Positions 17,387 through 26,539 of a DNA stretch of 64,000 bases are shown piece by piece; within the stretch, counting starts at the first letter, position 1; every line of letters begins with the position of its first letter. The notes under the pieces were generated by a model. The model did not search any database. It saw nothing but the letters and a program-made list of their open reading frames with translations, and was not told the origin of the DNA. Origin of the DNA: AC-43 sp963728855. Its GTDB lineage: Bacteria; Actinomycetota; Actinomycetes; Mycobacteriales; Micromonosporaceae. A program made the position numbers and the translations under genes. The DNA lies in contig CAVSLN010000001.1 in NCBI GenBank assembly GCA_963728855.1, forward strand, positions 809,966 to 873,965, read 5' to 3'.

Positions 17387-18181
17387 GTGCCCGATGCCAT
17401 CCCGATCACCGATCCCGACGACGAGCGGCTGGCCGACTACCGGGCGCTGACCGACGTCGAGCTGCGTACCCGCTGGGAGCCGCCGCACGGCCTGTTCATC
17501 GCCGAGGGTGAGCTGGTGCTGTCCCGGGCGCTCAAGGCCGGCTACCGGCCGCGCTCGGTCCTCGTGGACGCCAGGCGCACCGGCCAGGTACCCGACGTCG
17601 ACGCCCCGGTGTACGCCGCCTCCCAGCCCGTGCTCGAAGCCACCACCGGCTTCCACGTGCACCGGGGGATCCTCGCGTCGTTGCACCGCCGCCCGCTGCC
17701 GGACCCGGCCGAGGTGCTCGCCGGCGCGACGCGGGTGGCGATCCTTGAGGACGTCAACAACCACACCAACCTCGGTGCGGTGTTCCGGGGCGCGGCCGCG
17801 CTCGGGATGGACGCTGTGCTGCTCTCCCCGTCGTGCGCCGACCCGCTCTACCGGCGCAGCGTACGGGTGAGCATGGGTGAGGTCTTCGCCGTCCCGTACG
17901 CCCGGCTGAGCCCGTGGCCGGACGCGCTCGGCACGGTCCGCGCCGCCGGCTTCACCCTGCTCGCCCTCACCCCGGCGGCCGATGCCCTGCCCCTGCAACA
18001 GCTGTCCGTCGAGCAGCGGCGGCGGCCGGCGCTGCTGCTCGGTGCCGAGGGGTCCGGCCTGTCCCGGGCCGCGCTGGTGGCCAGCGACGCGCGGGTCACC
18101 ATCCCGATGCGCCGGGGCGTGGACTCGCTCAACGTCGCCGCGGCCGCCGCCGTCGCTTTCTGGGAGCTGACAAGGGACTGA
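17387..18181 (+). CDS. TrmH/SpoU-family RNA 2'-O-methyltransferase
   Basis: 264 residues. N-terminal L30e-like substrate domain (FIAEGELVLSRALKAGYRPR) and C-terminal SPOUT knot with the three motifs: ILEDVNNHTNLGAVFRGAAA (motif 1), LLLGAEGSGLS (motif 2), and VTIPMRRGVDSLNVAAAAAV (motif 3). It methylates a ribose in rRNA or tRNA with SAM; the target cannot be deduced. The start is the GTG at 17387. The stop lies 22 bases before the aminotransferase gene. Confidence 0.9.
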   Translation: MPDAIPITDPDDERLADYRALTDVELRTRWEPPHGLFIAEGELVLSRALKAGYRPRSVLVDARRTGQVPDVDAPVYAASQPVLEATTGFHVHRGILASLHRRPLPDPAEVLAGATRVAILEDVNNHTNLGAVFRGAAALGMDAVLLSPSCADPLYRRSVRVSMGEVFAVPYARLSPWPDALGTVRAAGFTLLALTPAADALPLQQLSVEQRRRPALLLGAEGSGLSRAALVASDARVTIPMRRGVDSLNVAAAAAVAFWELTRD

Positions 18182-18203
18182 CTTTCGTGGCAGCGTCGCG
18201 GAC

Positions 18204-19508
18204 ATGACCGACCTGCTGGCTCGGCACCGGGCCGTACTCCCGGCCTGGATGCCGATCTACTACGACGAGCCCATCGAGATCGTGTCCGGCTCCGGCCGCC
18301 GGGTCACCGACTCCGCCGGCCGTACCTACCTGGACTTCTTCGGTGGCGTGCTGACCACGATGCTCGGGTACGACCTGCCGGAGCTGCGCGACGCGCTGGA
18401 GCGCCAGATCCGTACCGGCGTCCTGCACACCTCGACGCTCTACCTGATCCGCTCGCAGGTCGAGCTGGCCGAGAAGATCGCCCGGCTCTCCGGGATCCCG
18501 GACGCCCGGGTGTTCTTCACCAACTCCGGTACCGAGGCCAACGAGGCCGCCCTGCTCGTCGCGACCAACTACCGGCGCAGCAACCAGATCCTGGCGCTGC
18601 GCAACAGCTACCACGGCCGCACGTACGCGACGATGGGCGTCACGGGCAACCGCGGCTGGTCCGCCTCCGGCCTGTCCCCGCTGTCGGTGAGCTTCCTGCA
18701 CTCCGGCGACCGGCTGCGGGGGCTGCTCGCCGGCCTGTCCGACGAGCGGTACGTCGAGGCGGCAACCGCCGACCTGCGCGAGGTCCTCGCGACCACGACG
18801 AGCGGCGACGTGGCCTGCCTGATCGCCGAACCGGTGCAGGGGGTGGGCGGGTTCGCGTACCCGCCGGACGGGCTCTTCGCCGGGTACCGCAAGGTGCTCG
18901 ACGAGCACGGCGCGCTGTTCATCTCCGACGAGGTGCAGACCGGCTGGGGGCGTACGGGCGAGCACTTCTGGGGGTACCAGGCCCACGGGGTCACCCCGGA
19001 CCTGCTCACCTTCGCCAAGGGCATCGGCAACGGGCTGGCCCTCGCCGGGGTGGCCGGCCGGGCCGAGGTGATGAACTGCGTACCCGGGATCAGCTTCTCC
19101 ACGTTCGGCGGCAACCCGCTGGCCACCGCGGGCGGGAACGCGGTCCTCGACTACCTGCTCCAGCACGACCTGCAGGAAAACGCCGCGCGCCAGGGCCGGC
19201 TGCTGCTGGACGGGCTGCGCCCGCTGGCCGACCGGTGCCCGATCGTCGGCGAGGTACGGGGCAAGGGGCTGATGCTCGCGATCGAGCTGGTCGAGTCCGG
19301 CACGACGAACCCGAACGGGTACGCCAGCGCCCGGGTCCTCGAGGAGTGCAAGCGGGGCGGGCTGCTGGTGGGCAAGGGCGGCCTGTACGGCAACGTGATC
19401 CGGATGGGCCCGCCCCTGACGCTGACCGCGGACGAGGCGCGGGAGGGCCTGGAAATTCTTACCAGTTCAGTGATGACAGTCAATGTAGAGCTGGCTGGCG
19501 GGAGCTGA
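18204..19508 (+). CDS. Class III PLP-dependent aminotransferase
   Basis: 434 residues. Fold type I signatures: FFTNSGTEANEAALLVATNY, ALRNSYHGRTYATMGVTGN, LIAEPVQGVGGFAYPPDG, the Asp for the pyridine nitrogen in FISDEVQTGWGRTG, and the Schiff-base lysine in LLTFAKGIGNG. The closest known activity classes are alanine-glyoxylate/4-aminobutyrate-type transaminases. The substrate is not decided by sequence. Probably co-transcribed with the methyltransferase upstream, although no functional link is evident. Confidence 0.9.
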   Translation: MTDLLARHRAVLPAWMPIYYDEPIEIVSGSGRRVTDSAGRTYLDFFGGVLTTMLGYDLPELRDALERQIRTGVLHTSTLYLIRSQVELAEKIARLSGIPDARVFFTNSGTEANEAALLVATNYRRSNQILALRNSYHGRTYATMGVTGNRGWSASGLSPLSVSFLHSGDRLRGLLAGLSDERYVEAATADLREVLATTTSGDVACLIAEPVQGVGGFAYPPDGLFAGYRKVLDEHGALFISDEVQTGWGRTGEHFWGYQAHGVTPDLLTFAKGIGNGLALAGVAGRAEVMNCVPGISFSTFGGNPLATAGGNAVLDYLLQHDLQENAARQGRLLLDGLRPLADRCPIVGEVRGKGLMLAIELVESGTTNPNGYASARVLEECKRGGLLVGKGGLYGNVIRMGPPLTLTADEAREGLEILTSSVMTVNVELAGGS

Positions 19509-19872
19509 CTCGGCAGCCCGGGCGGGAAAGACGGCCCGATCGGTCACCTGGTTATGGCTGATCGGCCAGGCATTGGCGGCCGACGGGGCTGCGTTCACCG
19601 GCGTGACCATCAAGGGAGCGCCGGTCTTCATCTGGGCGACACGATCGTGCTAGACGCGGCAGATCGCAGCAAAAGCCACAGCCCTCCCAAACCGCCCAGG
19701 CCGTTCCGGGGTACCGACGAAACCCCAGGTCAGTGCGGGTCGGCAGATCGGCCAGGCCAGCCATCCGAGGTAACGAATTTGAAAACTTCTCCCACGGCCT
19801 TGACAACAACGGGGTGTTAGTAAGAACTTTTACCACTATCGGTAAGCTTCTTTTCTGTCTGATGGAGCGCGC
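19509..19872. promoter_or_regulatory. Regulatory region ahead of the RpiR gene
   Basis: 364 bases without a gene. The last 80 are conspicuously AT-rich for this genome. They hold TTGACA (19800-19805) and a small palindrome GTAA-GAACTT-TTAC (19820-19833), followed by a related half GTAAGCTTCTTTT (19842-19854). The palindrome sits where an autoregulatory operator for the RpiR protein would be expected. The -10 element is uncertain. The first 200 bases show no recognisable element. Confidence 0.4.
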
Positions 19873-20823
19873 ATGAGCCAGCCGGAGGCGTCCGCCGCGG
19901 AGACCGCGGTGGCGGAAGCCTCGCTGTCCCCTCCCGCACTGGGTACGGCCGACGGCGTGCTGGTCCGGGTACGGGCCCGGCTGCCCGAGTTCACCGGCGC
20001 GCTCCAGCGGGTTGCCGAACAGGTGCTCACCGACCCCGCCGGCGCGGCCCGGGCCACGATCGTGGAGCTGGCCGAGCGCAGCGGGACCTCACCGGCCACG
20101 GTGACCCGGTTCTGCCGGGCGCTGGGCTTCGAGGGCTACGCCGACCTGCGGCTCGGCATCGCCAGCGAGACCGGCCGAGCCGCCCGGTCGGCCGGCTGGA
20201 CGGTGGACATCGGGCGGGAGATCCAGCCGACCGACCCGCTGGAGCGGGTACTGAACCAGATCATGGCGGCCGACAGCCGCGCACTGCAGGACACCGCGGC
20301 CCTGCTCGACCTGCAGGCGGTCGAACGGGCCGCGGACGCCATCGCCGCCTCGTCCCGGGTCGACATCTACGGCATCAGCGGCAGCGCCCTGGTCGGCGCG
20401 GAGATGCAGCTGTGCCTGCACCGCATCGGCCTGGCCGCGTGGTCGTGGACGGACGTGCACAACGGGCTGGCCAGTGCGGCGCTGCTGCGTTCGGGCGATG
20501 TCGCGCTCGGCGTGTCGCACAGCGGCCAGACCAGGGAGACCATCGAGATGCTGGCCGAGGCGGGCAGCAGCGGCGCGACCACCATCGCGCTGACCAGCTT
20601 CCCGCGCTCGCCGCTGGCCGAGGTTGCCGATGTCGTGCTGGTACACGCGATGCAGGCGACCACCTTCCGGCCTGACGCCCTGTCCGGGCGCCATCCCCAG
20701 CTGGTCGTGCTCGACCTGCTGTACATCGCCGTCGCGCAGCGTACGCATGACCGTTCGCACGCGGCCTTCCAAGCCACCGCCCGGGCCGTCGGCGGCCACT
20801 GGACGGCCAAGGAGGAGCCGTGA
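19873..20823 (+). CDS. RpiR/MurR-family transcriptional regulator
   Basis: 316 residues, ATG start. N-terminal HTH_6 (IVELAERSGTSPATVTRFCR then ALGFEGYADLRL) and a C-terminal SIS sugar-phosphate binding domain (VDIYGISGSALVGAEMQLCL, VALGVSHSGQTRETIEML, TTIALTSFPRSPLAEVADVV). RpiR proteins sense phosphosugars, and this one stands directly in front of an importer for N-acetylglucosamine-type sugars, so a GlcNAc-6-phosphate-type signal is plausible (inference). A disordered 30-residue N-terminus precedes the HTH. Confidence 0.9.
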   Translation: MSQPEASAAETAVAEASLSPPALGTADGVLVRVRARLPEFTGALQRVAEQVLTDPAGAARATIVELAERSGTSPATVTRFCRALGFEGYADLRLGIASETGRAARSAGWTVDIGREIQPTDPLERVLNQIMAADSRALQDTAALLDLQAVERAADAIAASSRVDIYGISGSALVGAEMQLCLHRIGLAAWSWTDVHNGLASAALLRSGDVALGVSHSGQTRETIEMLAEAGSSGATTIALTSFPRSPLAEVADVVLVHAMQATTFRPDALSGRHPQLVVLDLLYIAVAQRTHDRSHAAFQATARAVGGHWTAKEEP

Positions 20824-20959
20824 GCCGAGGCTGCTGCGGGGGGACCCCGGTCCGCCTCGCTCCAGACGTCCCCGGTGGGACGAGCACCAGATACACCCCT
20901 CGTGTCCCGGTACGCCGGCTGATCCGGCGGACCACCTGACCCAACCGAGGAGACACCAC
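20824..20959. promoter_or_regulatory. Leader of the ngcEFG operon with a candidate operator
   Basis: 136 bases between the regulator and the importer. It contains an inverted repeat GCCGG-CTGAT-CCGGC (20914-20928) 30 bases before the ribosome binding site (GAGGAGA, about 20947-20953). The symmetry and position fit an operator for the adjacent RpiR protein, but no DasR-like site is visible and no clear promoter hexamers are seen. Confidence 0.3.
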
Positions 20960-22417
20960 ATGTCCCTTTCCCCTGAGTACCCTGACGGGGCGCAGCCGGC
21001 ATCCCCGGCCAAGCCCGAGGTGAGCCGTCGTACCCTTCTCCAGCGCGCTGCCGCGGTCGGCATCGCGATCCCGGCGGTCGGGTTGCTGGACGCGTGCGCG
21101 ACCGGCGGCTCCACGCCGTCCAACCAGAGCACCGGCGGTGCGAAGAGCGCGACCAACCCGCTCGGCGTCGACTCCAAGGCGCCGCTCGAGGTCGTGATCT
21201 TCAACGGCGGGTACGGCGACAAGTACGCCACCGACGTCCACGTGCCGCTGTACAAGAAGGCGTTCCCGGACGCCAAGGTCACCGAGTCCAAGACCGAGGA
21301 GATCTCGACCACGCTGCAGCCGCGGTACGCCGGCGGCAACCCGCCTGACGTCGTGGACAACTCCGGGTCGAAGGCCATGGACCAGGGCGCCCTGGTCAAG
21401 GACGGCCAGTGCCAGGACCTCAGCGAGCTGCTCGCCGCACCGTCGGTGGACGACCCCGGCAAGACGGTCAAGGACACCCTGCTGCCCGGCACCGTCGAGG
21501 CGGGCACCTACAACGGCAAGCCGTACGTGCTGAACTTCGTCTACACGGTCTACGGCATCTGGTACAACGCCAAGCTCTTCCAGAGCAAGGGCTGGACCGC
21601 GCCGAAGACGTGGTCGGACTTCACCACGTTGCTGGGCACCATCAAGGCGGCCGGCATCACCCCGTACGGCTACGCCGGAGCCAACGCCTCGTACTACCAG
21701 TACCTGGTGATCCTCACCTCGGCCGCCAAGCTCGGCGGCGCCGACGTGCTCAAGAACATCGACAACCTGGAGGACGGCGCCTGGCAGGTCGACGCGGTGA
21801 AGCAGGCCGCGGCGGCATGGGCCGAGGTCGGTGCCAAGTACACCGACAAGTCCTTCCTGGGCCTCAAGCACACCGAGGTCCAGCTCAAGCAGAACCAGGA
21901 CACGCTGGCGCTCTACCCCAGCGGCAACTGGCTGGAGAACGAGCAGAAGGCCAGCACGCCGGCCACCTTCAACTACGCGATGTTCCCGATCCCCAGCCTG
22001 ACCGCCTCCGACAAGCTGGACCAGAGCGCGGTGTGGGCCAGCGCCGGCGAGCCGTTCTTCGTCTCGGCCAAGGGCAAGAACCCCAAGGGCGGCGAGGAGT
22101 ACCTGCGCCAGATGCTGTCCAAGGCGGGCGCGAAGGGCTTCACCGAGCAGACCGGCTCGCTGACGGCCGTCCAGGGCGCGTCGCAGGGGCTGACCCTGCC
22201 GCCCGGCCTGACCAGCTCCAGCGCGGCGCTGGCGGCGGCCAAGACCACCTTCTACTACCTGTTCGACAGCTGGTACAAGGAGCTGGACACCGAGCTGCGC
22301 TCGGCCACCAACGAGCTGTTCTACCAGGGCGGTACGGCCGACAAGTTCGTGGCGCGCATGCAGGCCAAGGCGGACGCGATCAAGAAGGACTCGTCGATCG
22401 CCAAGTTCAAGCGCTGA
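20960..22417 (+). CDS. ngcE: Sugar ABC transporter substrate-binding lipoprotein (NgcE type)
   Basis: 485 residues. Twin-arginine-like signal (SRRTLLQRAAAVGI) followed by a lipobox with Cys at about 46 (GLLDAC), so a Tat-exported lipoprotein. The mature part has the extracellular solute-binding family 1 fold: GNPPDVVDNSGSKAMDQGAL, LNFVYTVYGIWYNAKLF, FTTLLGTIKAAGITPYGYAG and ALYPSGNWLENEQ. These match the N-acetylglucosamine/N,N'-diacetylchitobiose binding proteins of actinomycetes. First gene of a three-gene importer; the ATPase is not encoded here and is probably a shared MsiK-type protein elsewhere. Confidence 0.87.
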   Translation: MSLSPEYPDGAQPASPAKPEVSRRTLLQRAAAVGIAIPAVGLLDACATGGSTPSNQSTGGAKSATNPLGVDSKAPLEVVIFNGGYGDKYATDVHVPLYKKAFPDAKVTESKTEEISTTLQPRYAGGNPPDVVDNSGSKAMDQGALVKDGQCQDLSELLAAPSVDDPGKTVKDTLLPGTVEAGTYNGKPYVLNFVYTVYGIWYNAKLFQSKGWTAPKTWSDFTTLLGTIKAAGITPYGYAGANASYYQYLVILTSAAKLGGADVLKNIDNLEDGAWQVDAVKQAAAAWAEVGAKYTDKSFLGLKHTEVQLKQNQDTLALYPSGNWLENEQKASTPATFNYAMFPIPSLTASDKLDQSAVWASAGEPFFVSAKGKNPKGGEEYLRQMLSKAGAKGFTEQTGSLTAVQGASQGLTLPPGLTSSSAALAAAKTTFYYLFDSWYKELDTELRSATNELFYQGGTADKFVARMQAKADAIKKDSSIAKFKR

Positions 22418-22427
22418 GCGGAGCGTA

Positions 22428-23345
22428 GTGACCATGCGGCATGGCAAGTACCCGTTCGTCATCGGGTTTCTGTTAGCACCTGTGGCGTTGTACGCGATCT
22501 ACGTGATCGGGCCCTTCGTCCAGGCGTTCCAGATCTCGTTGACGAACTGGCGGGGCCTGGGCACCCCGGAGTACGTCGGATTCGAGAACTTCCGGAAGCT
22601 GTTCACGGAAGACAACGTGTTCTGGAAAGCGGTGGAGCACAACCTCTGGGCCCTCGTTGTCCTGCCGCTGGTCACTATCGCGATCGCCCTGTTCCTGGCG
22701 TTCATGCTCAATGTGGGCGGCCGCTCGTCGGGCGGGGTGGCAAGCGGGGTCTGGGGGTCGAAGTTCTACCGGGTGGTGTTCTTCCTCCCCCAGGTCCTCG
22801 CGTTGCCCATCATCGGCGTGCTGTTCCAGGCGATCCTGCGCCCGGACGCCTCCGGGATGGTCAACGGACCGCTGCACGCGCTCGGCATCGGACCCGTCGG
22901 GTTCCTCACCGACCCGCACATCGCCTTCTGGACCGTGCTCGGCGTGGCGACCTGGCAGGCGGTCGGCTTCTACGTCGTGCTGTTCTCGGCCGGCATGTCG
23001 TCGATCCCGGGTGAGATGTACGAGGCCGCCCAGATCGACGGCGCGAGCCGGGTGGTGATGTTCTTCCGGGTGACCATCCCGCTGCTCTTCGACACCATCC
23101 AGGTGGCGTGGGTCTACCTGGGCATCGCCGCGTTCGACCTGTTCGCGCTCGTCAACGTGATCACCATCGAGCAGGGCGGGCCGGACGGGGCCACCACGGT
23201 GCTGGCCGAGGAGATCTACCGCAACCTCGTCCAGTACTCCAAGTACGGCTACGCCTCGGCCATGGGAGTGTCGCTGTTCTTCATGACGCTCACCTTCGCC
23301 GCATTGATCATGCGGACCACCCGCCGCGAGACCGTCGAGTTCTGA
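22428..23345 (+). CDS. ngcF: Sugar ABC transporter permease (NgcF type)
   Basis: 305 residues, GTG start 11 bases after ngcE. Six predicted membrane helices and the binding-protein-dependent transport signature EMYEAAQIDGASRVVMFFRV followed by TIPLLF, the EAA loop that contacts the ATPase. Segments such as YVIGPFVQAFQISLTNWRGL and VGFENFRKLF are typical of MalF-type permeases. Cytoplasmic membrane. Confidence 0.88.
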   Translation: MTMRHGKYPFVIGFLLAPVALYAIYVIGPFVQAFQISLTNWRGLGTPEYVGFENFRKLFTEDNVFWKAVEHNLWALVVLPLVTIAIALFLAFMLNVGGRSSGGVASGVWGSKFYRVVFFLPQVLALPIIGVLFQAILRPDASGMVNGPLHALGIGPVGFLTDPHIAFWTVLGVATWQAVGFYVVLFSAGMSSIPGEMYEAAQIDGASRVVMFFRVTIPLLFDTIQVAWVYLGIAAFDLFALVNVITIEQGGPDGATTVLAEEIYRNLVQYSKYGYASAMGVSLFFMTLTFAALIMRTTRRETVEF

Positions 23346-23357
23346 GGACACGACACG

Positions 23358-24308
23358 ATGACCACCAACACCCGTGGCCTCGGTACGCAGGCCCCGGCGG
23401 TAAGCCGGCCGGCCATGCGGCGGGCCGCCTCCGGTCGGCGCCGCACGCCGGTCACCCCGTTCGGCGCGCTCGGGCAGGCGGTGCTGATCCTGTGGACGTT
23501 GATCGTCCTGCTGCCGCTGCTCTGGACCGTGCTGGCCGGGTTCAAGACCAACACCGAGATCTTCGGCAACTCGTGGACACTGCCGCACGCGCTGCGGATC
23601 AGCAACTTCAGCCGGGCCTGGACCAAGGCGCACATCGGCCGGTACATGTTCAACAGCGCGATCGTCGTGGCGTTCAGTACCTTCGGCACGATGGTGCTCG
23701 GCTCCATGGCCGCGTACGTGCTGGCCCGGTACAGGTTCATCGGCAACCGGGCGATCTACTACTTCTTCATCGCGGGGCTCGCCTTTCCGGTCTTCCTCGC
23801 GCTGGTGCCGCTGTTCTTCGTGGTACGCAACACCGGCAACCTGCCGCTGGTCGGCCCCCTCATCGGGCTGAACACCCGGGGCGGCCTGATCCTCGTGTAC
23901 ATCGCCTACTCGCTGCCGTTTACGGTGTTCTTCCTGACCGCGTTCTTCCGGACCCTGCCGAACTCGATCGCGGAGGCGGCGATCATCGACGGCGCCTCGC
24001 ACGTACGGCTGTTCTTCCGGGTGATGCTGCCGATGGCCCGACCGGGGCTGATCAGCATCACGATCTTCAACATCCTCGGCCAGTGGAACCAGTACATCCT
24101 GCCGGTGCTGCTCCTGCAGGGCGAGGGCGCCGACGAGCGGTGGGTGCTGACCCAGGGCATCGCGAACATCAGCACCTCGGCGGGGTACGAGGCCGACTGG
24201 CCGGCGCTGTTCGCCGCGCTGACGCTGGCGATCGTACCGATGGTGGTCGTCTATGCGATCTTCCAGCGCCAGATCCAGGCCGGCCTCACCGCGGGCGCGG
24301 TGAAGTAG
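23358..24308 (+). CDS. ngcG: Sugar ABC transporter permease (NgcG type)
   Basis: 316 residues. A Thr/Arg-rich N-terminus then six helices, with the EAA loop NSIAEAAIIDGASHVRLFFR before VMLPMARPGLISI. MalG-type partner of the preceding permease. The stop at 24306 is followed 20 bases later by a strong terminator, closing the ngcEFG transcript. Confidence 0.88.
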   Translation: MTTNTRGLGTQAPAVSRPAMRRAASGRRRTPVTPFGALGQAVLILWTLIVLLPLLWTVLAGFKTNTEIFGNSWTLPHALRISNFSRAWTKAHIGRYMFNSAIVVAFSTFGTMVLGSMAAYVLARYRFIGNRAIYYFFIAGLAFPVFLALVPLFFVVRNTGNLPLVGPLIGLNTRGGLILVYIAYSLPFTVFFLTAFFRTLPNSIAEAAIIDGASHVRLFFRVMLPMARPGLISITIFNILGQWNQYILPVLLLQGEGADERWVLTQGIANISTSAGYEADWPALFAALTLAIVPMVVVYAIFQRQIQAGLTAGAVK

Positions 24309-24327
24309 ACAAGCCGTTCCTCAGGTA

Positions 24328-24361
24328 GCCGCCGCCCGGTCAGTGTCGACCGGGCGGCGGC
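24328..24361 (+). terminator. Strong hairpin after ngcEFG
   Basis: Perfect 14-bp stem GCCGCCGCCCGGTC (24328-24341) and its complement (24348-24361) around a 6-base loop AGTGTC. There is only a short T-containing tail (GTCTTGTC), as usual for actinomycete terminators. Confidence 0.8.
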
Positions 24362-24393
24362 GTCTTGTCAGACCGGGTGGACAGAATGGAGCG

Positions 24394-26034
24394 GTGCTGA
24401 TCGCGGCGGTCCCGGACCAGGCCGGCGGCGCTGTCGTGCGGCGGCTGACCGCCGCCGGAGAGCCAGCCGGGCCGGTCGAGGAGTTGCCCGACCTCGCCGC
24501 CTCCTGCGGGGGTGGCCAGCGGTGGCTGTGGCCGTCCACCGCCGAGCACTATCCGCGCCTGGTGCGTGCCGGGGCGCGGGTGGCCCGCTGTCATGACCTG
24601 GAGCTGACCGAGGGGCTGCTGCTGGGGTACGAGGGGCGCTGGGGTGAGCCGCGCGGCCTGCCCGCCGTCCGGGCGCGGCTGGCCGGCGCGCCGGTCCCGG
24701 CCGACCCCCCGCTGCGGGCGGCGACCCCGCCAGGCGACGGGCAGGGCGCCCTGTTCGAGCCCGAGCCGACCGCGCCGGCCGGTGCGGGCTTCGACCGGCT
24801 CGCCGCGCTCATCGAGGGGTACGCGGCCCAGCAGGCCCGCATCGACGCCACCGCACACCCGGCGCGGTTGCGGCTCCTGGTGGCCGCCGAGTCGGCCGGT
24901 GCGCTGGTCGCGGTCGAGATGGGCGCCGACGGGCTGCCCTGGCGGGTGGACGTGCACGACGAGCTGCTGGTCGACCTGCTCGGCGAGCCGTCCCCGGTGG
25001 GCGGCCCGCCCCGCAAGCTCGCCGAGCTGTCCGCCCGCATCGCCGACGCGTTCGGCGGCTACCGGATCCACCCGGACTCCCCGGCCGAGGTGCTGCGGGC
25101 GTTCGCGCGGGAGGGGATCACGCTGCCCTCGACGCGGGCGTGGGTACTGCGCGGGGTGGACCACCCGGCCGTACCGCCGCTGCTGGAGTTCAAGGAGCTC
25201 TACCGGATCTGGACCGCGCACGGGTGGAGCTGGTGCCAGCAGTGGGTACGCGACGGCCGGTTCCACCCCGAGTACGTCCCCGCCGGTGTCGTGTCCGGCC
25301 GGTGGGCGACCCGGGGCGGGGGAGCGCTGCAGATCCCGAAGGTGGTCCGGCGGGCCGTACGGGCCGATCCCGGCTGGACCTTCGTCGTCGCCGACGCCGG
25401 GCAGCTCGAGCCCCGTATCCTCGCCGCGGTCTCCGGTGACCAGCGGATGCTGCGGGCGGCCGGGGCCGGCGACATGTATGCCGCGCTGGCCACCGAGTCG
25501 TTCGCCGGTGACCGCGCCAAGGCCAAGGTGGCCCTGCTGGGCGCCATGTACGGGCAGGTCGGCGGCCAGGCCGCGCCGGCTCTGGCGACCCTGCGCCGCT
25601 CGTACCCGACCGCCCTGGCCTACGTCGAGGACGCCGCCCGGACCGGCGAGTCCGGTGGGCTCGTGCGCTCGTGGCTCGGGCGGACCTGCCCGCCGCCGTC
25701 GGCCACGTCGGCCGAGATCGATCCGGAGTCCGGCCCGGGTGCGGCCCGGGCCCGCGGCCGGTTCACCCGTAACTTCGTCATCCAGGCCACCGCCGCGGAG
25801 TGGGCGCTGGCGCTGCTGGCCCTGCTGCGCACCGACCTCGCCGGTACCGGCGCGCGGCTGGTCTTCTTCCAGCACGACGAGGTGATCGTGCACGCTCCGG
25901 CCGACCGGGCTGGCGAGGTGGCCGCCGCCGTCGAGTCGGCCGGCGACCGGGCCCGGCGGCTGCTGTTCGGGGACACTTCCGTCCGGTTCCCGCTCGGAGT
26001 GTCCATTGTGGACTGTTACGCGGACGCGAAGTAG
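24394..26034 (+). CDS. Family-A DNA polymerase-like protein (exonuclease/polymerase)
   Basis: 546 residues from the GTG at 24394 (VLIAAVPDQAGG), which follows AATGGAG; an upstream in-frame start is less likely. The C-terminal half is a family-A palm/fingers: SGRWATRGGGALQIPK, motif A as FVVADAGQLEPRILAA (canonical DYSQIELR), motif B helix AKVALLGAMYGQ and motif C FFQHDEVIVH. The N-terminal half corresponds to a degenerate 3'-5' exonuclease domain. Such actinobacterial proteins are annotated bifunctional 3'-5' exonuclease/DNA polymerase; the activity is unproven. The palindrome GTCCATTGTGGAC lies in the last codons (26001-26013). Confidence 0.82.
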   Translation: MLIAAVPDQAGGAVVRRLTAAGEPAGPVEELPDLAASCGGGQRWLWPSTAEHYPRLVRAGARVARCHDLELTEGLLLGYEGRWGEPRGLPAVRARLAGAPVPADPPLRAATPPGDGQGALFEPEPTAPAGAGFDRLAALIEGYAAQQARIDATAHPARLRLLVAAESAGALVAVEMGADGLPWRVDVHDELLVDLLGEPSPVGGPPRKLAELSARIADAFGGYRIHPDSPAEVLRAFAREGITLPSTRAWVLRGVDHPAVPPLLEFKELYRIWTAHGWSWCQQWVRDGRFHPEYVPAGVVSGRWATRGGGALQIPKVVRRAVRADPGWTFVVADAGQLEPRILAAVSGDQRMLRAAGAGDMYAALATESFAGDRAKAKVALLGAMYGQVGGQAAPALATLRRSYPTALAYVEDAARTGESGGLVRSWLGRTCPPPSATSAEIDPESGPGAARARGRFTRNFVIQATAAEWALALLALLRTDLAGTGARLVFFQHDEVIVHAPADRAGEVAAAVESAGDRARRLLFGDTSVRFPLGVSIVDCYADAK

Positions 26035-26485
26035 CGGCTGCCCACCGCGCTGCCGGCGGCGCCGCCCAGCACGCCGAGCAGCAGCGTCCAGACCGGCAGC
26101 AGGAGCAGCATGATGACGAGCCCGCCGAGGTTGTCGCTGATGACGTAGGACGCGACGTCGGGTAGCCCGCTGCGGTGGAAGTGAGCGAGCGTGGCCGGGT
26201 CGGTCACCGTACCGTGCGCGACGTACAGGGTCGCCGGCACGCCCGCCGTGAACAGCACGAGCGCGCCCACCAGCCCGGCCCAGAGCCCGGTCTGGACACC
26301 GGTGCCGGCCGAGCGGGTACGGGCGGCGGCCAGGCTCGCCGCGGCGAGCACGAGTACCGTGCCGCCCACCATGGCGTACCCGCCGGAGGAGTCGACCACG
26401 AACGGCAGCAGCCAGAGCAGGCCGGAGCCGAGCGCGGCGGCACCTCCGTACCGCAGCGCGGGACCGGAGCGGGCCGGGGGTAGCT
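26016..26485 (-). pseudogene. C-terminal part of a membrane protein split by the IS607 element
   Basis: Reading leftwards, GPALRYGGAAALGSGLLWLL then PFVVDSSGGYAMVGGTVLVL and further helices to VGSRYFASA* give at least four membrane segments. In-frame there is no start codon before a stop at the element edge. The N-terminal half of the same protein is found at 28336-28659, on the same strand on the other side of the insertion. The 3' end overlaps the polymerase gene tail to tail by 19 bases. Confidence 0.65.
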
Positions 26486-26527
26486 CACTGCTGACGTATC
26501 AGTGTCTTTTAGCGCCATCTAGTCGTC

Positions 26528-26533
26528 TATGAT
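26528..26533 (+). promoter_or_regulatory. -10 element of tnpA, likely leaderless transcript
   Basis: TATGAT lies seven bases before the GTG start of tnpA (26540) and there is no ribosome binding site in between. This spacing puts the transcript start at or next to the GTG. The -35 (TCTTTT, 17 bases upstream) is weak. Confidence 0.45.
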
Positions 26534-26539
26534 GACTGT

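Noticed and set aside
19550..19836. Short frames between the aminotransferase and RpiR genes
   Set aside because: No binding site, domain or codon bias; treated as regulatory DNA.
22473..24002. Minus-strand frame over ngcF/ngcG
   Set aside because: Shadow: His/Arg/Glu-rich low-complexity translation opposite two clear permease genes.
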